From Anaerolineales bacterium UBA1136 (GTDB lineage: Bacteria; Chloroflexota; Anaerolineae; Anaerolineales; UBA11657): a stretch of 10,933 nucleotides of DNA. The stretch spans positions 19,639 to 30,571 of the forward strand of contig DCAJ01000047.1 of assembly GCA_002311455.1 (NCBI GenBank). Direction: 5' to 3'. Below the pieces are notes generated by a model that was given only the letters and a program-made list of their open reading frames with translations, had not been told where the DNA came from and made no database searches. Numbering within the stretch: position 1 is the stretch's first letter; every line of letters begins with the position of its first letter. Below, in pieces: positions 7,453-10,933 of the stretch. Position numbers and translations under genes: made by a program.

Positions 7453-8598
7453 CTAAAGTGCTTGTCCGTCCCAAATTTCATCATAGTGATTCTTGAGCTC
7501 ATAATGGTAATTGTCCCAAGTAAACTGATGAACATATTGGCGTGCAGCCAATCCCATAACCCTCGCACTTTGCGGATTCTGATAAAAGTACAGCAGTTTT
7601 GCAGCAATAGATTTAGCATCACGAATGGGAACGACAAATCCATCTTCTCCATCACGGATATCAGCGCCAACATTCTCAGTAATTATCAATGGTATTCCAC
7701 AACCAGCTGCTTCGTAGACTACCATTCCAAATCCATCTTGCAATGATGGAAGTACGAACACCGATGCCTGCTGATAATAATGGACGAGCTTTTCTTGCGG
7801 TACAAAACGTATATGTCGGAATAATCCTTTGTATGTAGATATGATTTCTTTTGCGTCAGGATATTCATCACCGACAAGCAGCAATTCACTATTCGGCAAA
7901 TCCAATTCCTTATAAGCCGCCAAAAGATATGAAATACCCTTTTGCTTACTCAATCCACCTGCGTACATTATTCTAAAGACATCATCTTGTTTTTCTCCAG
8001 GATAAAAACGGCCAGGATCAAAACCAAGGTGTACACGCCGTAGTTTGCGCTCTGGAATGCCCTCTTGAAGCATTGTGTTCCAGACAAACTGCGATGGCAC
8101 AAAAATGTAGTCCGCAAGTTTATATTCTGCTACATGTCTTTCTATCAACAACTTATTAATATTCCTATTAAGATCGTTGTCGCTTGCGTCTAAAGACAAT
8201 ATTCTCGCTTGCACTTTAGGATGCGCTGATGACCGGCTAACAACAGTAATAGCTCCATTATTTTTGGCAACCTTGAGACACTGCAAGCCTTGATTATTGA
8301 AAACATGTAAGATATCTGCTTCTTTCACGTAATTCGCAGCCAGTCTGTCATAAATATCATCACCAACCAGATAGGATGCCAAACGACCAGTCGTCCCAGG
8401 GAACATCCTGATAGCAGCGGCACAAATAGCACCAAGTGGGATTTGTGTGATTTTGCGTTTATCTATACCAGATTCATATTTGTTAAACACTGATGTGATG
8501 AATCTTTGCAAATATCCAGCTGCTTGTACTCCCCGAGCAAGATGATAGGCATGAAAAACTCCAGCAGAAGAAACAACTATGTTAGGATGACGCAGCAT
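7453..8598 (-). CDS. GT4-family glycosyltransferase with Asp in place of the first Glu of E(x7)E
   Basis: The 381-residue product is a GT-B fold glycosyltransferase expected at the cytoplasmic face. The N-terminal domain contains VVSSAGVFHAYHLARG (8-23) and ILHVFNNQGL (96-105), with SRSSAHPKVQ (121-130) later. The donor domain starts at FRIMYAGGLSKQKGISYL (208-225), runs through ELLLVGDEYPD (238-248) and contains FVLPSLQDGFGMVVYEAAGC (281-300). In that motif the first catalytic-region acid is D288 rather than Glu, while E296 is kept; a conservative change that is probably functional. The related LGFDPGRFYPG segment (191-201) is the typical interdomain hinge. The ATG follows the GT-C stop by 18 bases; GAAGG lies 13 bases upstream, which is a long spacing, but an in-frame TGA just before excludes a longer form. 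The sugar transferred is unknown. Confidence 0.88.
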   Translation of the reverse strand: MLRHPNIVVSSAGVFHAYHLARGVQAAGYLQRFITSVFNKYESGIDKRKITQIPLGAICAAAIRMFPGTTGRLASYLVGDDIYDRLAANYVKEADILHVFNNQGLQCLKVAKNNGAITVVSRSSAHPKVQARILSLDASDNDLNRNINKLLIERHVAEYKLADYIFVPSQFVWNTMLQEGIPERKLRRVHLGFDPGRFYPGEKQDDVFRIMYAGGLSKQKGISYLLAAYKELDLPNSELLLVGDEYPDAKEIISTYKGLFRHIRFVPQEKLVHYYQQASVFVLPSLQDGFGMVVYEAAGCGIPLIITENVGADIRDGEDGFVVPIRDAKSIAAKLLYFYQNPQSARVMGLAARQYVHQFTWDNYHYELKNHYDEIWDGQAL

Positions 8599-8616
8599 GA
8601 CTATAAAACTACCTTC

Positions 8617-10185
8617 TCAACTCGTACATTTATACAATAATTGTTGCTTATATATCTTCGAATTTATCTGATCTTGCAACTTACAATTCGATTTGATCAC
8701 CGACATGAAATCATCATAATGATCATCAGGAACATCGCTGCAGCCTAACACCCCATCCACGACAACAAAATCAGGTCGCAATTTTTCCTCAAACTGCATT
8801 TTCACTTGAGACAGACCATCTCCTTCCAAGTCACTACTAGACACAGTATCCGGCACACCAACCCACCAGGAAAGACTTCCATGTGGAGCAACTAGATGTT
8901 CGTCTAAGTAAACAATCTTGTTACGCATTGCATACCACCAATATTGCTTAGTCAAAACCCTCGATTCTGAAGGAATTTGAGACAATATCTGCTGGGATTC
9001 CAATTGGTACGAATCGCCTATACCAGCATTCTTGCCACTAACCAAATATATATCTCCTGCAATATTTAGTATTGCATACATGGAAAAAATGATGTTACTA
9101 CAGTGCCTGTTAAGCAAATTCCAATTAGTCCTAAAGTAAATATTACTAACTGCAGCTACGCCTAAAACAAAGTAATAAGGTAACCATAACAAAGCATAAC
9201 CCAACCAAGAATGATCACTATTAATTATCATAAATGTAAAACTAGACACAAGCACTAGACCTGCAAGCTTCCGTAATTCGACACTTCCACTTATATACGC
9301 ACTTGTTAAGCCAAATAAGAATAGTAATGCCTGGGGCATAGCAACAATAGGAGCTAACCATCCATAGCTGTGCCACCAGAATTGTACGAAATTAGCGGCC
9401 AATCCTAGATTCAACCAATTGCCTTTAACAGACTCAAACAACAATAAATCATCGGTATTAATGTTATTTAGAAATAGAGTAATATCAGTGCCGTAACGCA
9501 CAATTAGTACAGTCGCTGCAGCAGCTAACATACCTAATATAGTAATACCTGGGTATGTCCACCAATTATTTTGAGTAACTTCCTCGCGAACTTTAGATAC
9601 AACAATCAACAATATAGGCAAAATCAAGTGCACATTAATTACGTGGACATCTAATTGAAATATAAGAAGCATCCCTAATGTGAGAAAGCGCCACCAGTGT
9701 GGATGATCTAATGTATATTTGACCCATACTACGGAGATGGCTCCAATCGCCACAGCTAGAATATCGGGCCTAGCTAAATGTCCCGAATATGCTGTTAACC
9801 AAGCCGTACCTACCAACAAAGCTGCCCATAATCCTGTTTTCCTATCTGCATACAAATTTCCAATGAGAAATGTAGCAACTATCAGCAGTACTAGACCGAA
9901 AAGTGAAACTATCCTGGCTGCAAACAGAGTCGTTCCTAATATGGAAAAAGCTACACCAAGTAGCATCCAGTACCATCTACCATGAAACAAATAAAAGTAA
10001 GCATCTAAAGGTGGCCAACTATTACCAGTCATTGCAGCATCATAATACTTGCTTGCTGTACGTCCATAAAACGCCTCATCACAAGTAGGTGCCGGATATT
10101 CAAGCAAAGTCAAGAAATGAAAACCTATTAGTGTCAGAAACAAAGTGAAAGGTAAGAAACGAATATATTTGTTTATTGAATACAT
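8617..10185 (-). CDS. GT-C membrane glycosyltransferase, PMT/ArnT-like (polyprenyl-phosphate-sugar dependent)
   Basis: This 522-residue polytopic protein resembles the PMT_2/ArnT group, which transfers a sugar from a polyprenyl-phosphate donor to an acceptor on the outer side of the membrane. After the first span (about 10-28), the outer loop carries YPAPTCDEAFYGRTASKYY (30-48). Its D36-E37 pair, followed by a Tyr, is the family's catalytic signature. The second signature, HLARPDILAVAIGA (136-149), has the RPD found in GT39-like enzymes. Around ten further hydrophobic segments follow up to about residue 380. The last 130 residues (about 390-522) are polar and probably form a small outer domain, with LRPDFVVVDGVLG at 469-481. 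The gene starts 7 bases after the DPM1-like gene, which is a natural donor-maker for it. No Shine-Dalgarno sequence is visible before the ATG. The acceptor may be a glycan, lipid or protein; the sequence does not decide. Confidence 0.85.
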   Translation of the reverse strand: MYSINKYIRFLPFTLFLTLIGFHFLTLLEYPAPTCDEAFYGRTASKYYDAAMTGNSWPPLDAYFYLFHGRWYWMLLGVAFSILGTTLFAARIVSLFGLVLLIVATFLIGNLYADRKTGLWAALLVGTAWLTAYSGHLARPDILAVAIGAISVVWVKYTLDHPHWWRFLTLGMLLIFQLDVHVINVHLILPILLIVVSKVREEVTQNNWWTYPGITILGMLAAAATVLIVRYGTDITLFLNNINTDDLLLFESVKGNWLNLGLAANFVQFWWHSYGWLAPIVAMPQALLFLFGLTSAYISGSVELRKLAGLVLVSSFTFMIINSDHSWLGYALLWLPYYFVLGVAAVSNIYFRTNWNLLNRHCSNIIFSMYAILNIAGDIYLVSGKNAGIGDSYQLESQQILSQIPSESRVLTKQYWWYAMRNKIVYLDEHLVAPHGSLSWWVGVPDTVSSSDLEGDGLSQVKMQFEEKLRPDFVVVDGVLGCSDVPDDHYDDFMSVIKSNCKLQDQINSKIYKQQLLYKCTS

Positions 10186-10192
10186 AAGTTGA

Positions 10193-10930
10193 CTAAAACA
10201 TTATTTTCCATATTGTCAGTAAGTATTCTGCAGTATTAGTCCAAACCCGCATTTTGCTAAATGATTTCTTTACAGAATAGTCATATATCATGGGACATTC
10301 TGTTGCTTTAGGCCTAAAATTTCTTAGCTTAATTAGTATTTCTGCATTACTCACAAAACCAGTAGATGTTATAAAATCACTACTATAATGTTGAAAAGCT
10401 TCTTTCAACAATACTGCTCTGTAAGCCCTAAAAAAGAGGGTGTAATCACGAACACCTTTTATAGGGAAAAGCAATCTAAGCAAACGGTTTGCATTAACAC
10501 TAAAGAAGCGTCTATGCCATGGGAAATTAGGTAAACCACCCCCCTCACAATACCTCGAAGCACATACTATGTCATAACCATCCCTGATTTTTCCAGACAT
10601 GACAGACACCAATTCAGGTACGCTGGTTCCGTCAGCTTCCATTGTAATAATGACATCCCCATTATTTGAATCTTTGGTAGCTTTACGTAAACCAGTATCA
10701 AATGCCTGAGCCACCCCCATGTTCGTAACATGATTCAGCAACGTCAGAGGCATTTCGTCGCAAAGATCCTCTACCACTGAAAGTGTATTGTCTGTGCTGC
10801 CATCGTTTACTACATACAGTCTGAAATTGCTTTGGTAATTGGTAAGATGTTCTTTAAGAAGAGTAAGTACAGAAGCTATCGAATCAGCCTCATTATATGC
10901 AAGCAATACTACCCTTATGCAATATGACAT
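10193..10930 (-). CDS. DPM1-like GT2 glycosyltransferase (probable polyprenyl-phosphate sugar synthase)
   Basis: The 245-residue enzyme is a compact GT-A glycosyltransferase of the dolichol-phosphate mannose synthase type. It probably transfers mannose or another hexose from a nucleotide donor to polyprenyl phosphate at the cytoplasmic face. Motifs in order are VLLAYNEADSI (8-18), LYVVNDGSTDNT (38-49), NMGVAQAFDTGL (70-81), the metal site TMEADGTSVPE (97-107), ASRYCEGGG (124-132) and the FFRAYRA segment (166-172). The SRY-x-GGG and FRxYR elements separate DPM1-like enzymes from ordinary GT2 enzymes. There is no clear C-terminal pair of membrane spans, so it is the short soluble or peripheral form. 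TAG stands directly before the ATG in frame (10933-10931), so this is the full N-terminus although it sits at the window edge. It is immediately upstream of the GT-C gene, the expected user of its product. Confidence 0.85.
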   Translation of the reverse strand: MSYCIRVVLLAYNEADSIASVLTLLKEHLTNYQSNFRLYVVNDGSTDNTLSVVEDLCDEMPLTLLNHVTNMGVAQAFDTGLRKATKDSNNGDVIITMEADGTSVPELVSVMSGKIRDGYDIVCASRYCEGGGLPNFPWHRRFFSVNANRLLRLLFPIKGVRDYTLFFRAYRAVLLKEAFQHYSSDFITSTGFVSNAEILIKLRNFRPKATECPMIYDYSVKKSFSKMRVWTNTAEYLLTIWKIMF

Positions 10931-10933
10931 CTA

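Noticed and set aside
7395..7673. 92-codon minus-strand frame crossing the GT4 end into the 97-base gap
   Set aside because: Most of it is a shifted frame of the GT4 C-terminus, and the part in the gap encodes only about 20 residues without any pattern; it has no convincing start.
9691..9702. Short palindrome CCAC-CAGT-GTGG
   Set aside because: It is a four-base stem inside the GT-C coding sequence and is explained by codons; such short repeats are expected by chance.

Overview
This is a bacterial surface-polysaccharide or glycoconjugate assembly locus. All ten recognisable genes lie on the minus strand and transcription runs right to left. The order is: DPM1-like GT2 glycosyltransferase (10930-10193), GT-C membrane glycosyltransferase (10185-8617), GT4 (8598-7453), GT4 (7355-6141), GT2 (6172-5213), GT4 (5201-4074), Wzx-type flippase (4077-2539), class I methyltransferase (2539-1742), hexapeptide-repeat O-acetyltransferase (1748-1179), and a second polytopic membrane glycosyltransferase-like gene that is cut by the left window edge (about 1121 to below 1). 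By eye the base composition is moderately AT-rich. AGGAG-like ribosome binding sites precede some genes, so the host is a bacterium that uses Shine-Dalgarno starts at least partly. The sequence does not fix the phylum. The protein style is that of glycan clusters that move between bacteria.

The layout is that of one long operon. Neighbouring genes overlap (32, 4, 1 and 7 bases) or sit 7 to 18 bases apart. The exceptions are a 97-base gap at 7356-7452 and roughly 57 bases before the leftmost gene. No divergent gene, tRNA, rRNA, CRISPR array, insertion sequence, convincing promoter or terminator was found. The operon starts beyond the right edge and continues past the left edge. No initiating phosphoglycosyltransferase, Wzy-type polymerase, chain-length regulator, ABC transporter or nucleotide-sugar synthesis gene is visible.

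The likely joint function (inference) has four parts. The three GT4 enzymes and one GT2 enzyme build a lipid-linked oligosaccharide on the cytoplasmic face. The flippase turns it outward. The methyltransferase and acetyltransferase decorate the glycan. The DPM1-like enzyme makes a polyprenyl-phosphate sugar that the adjacent GT-C enzyme, and perhaps the leftmost membrane protein, uses on the outer face of the membrane. The separate outer-face branch is the most distinctive part of the locus. Each component belongs to a known superfamily, and I see no wholly new type of system here.
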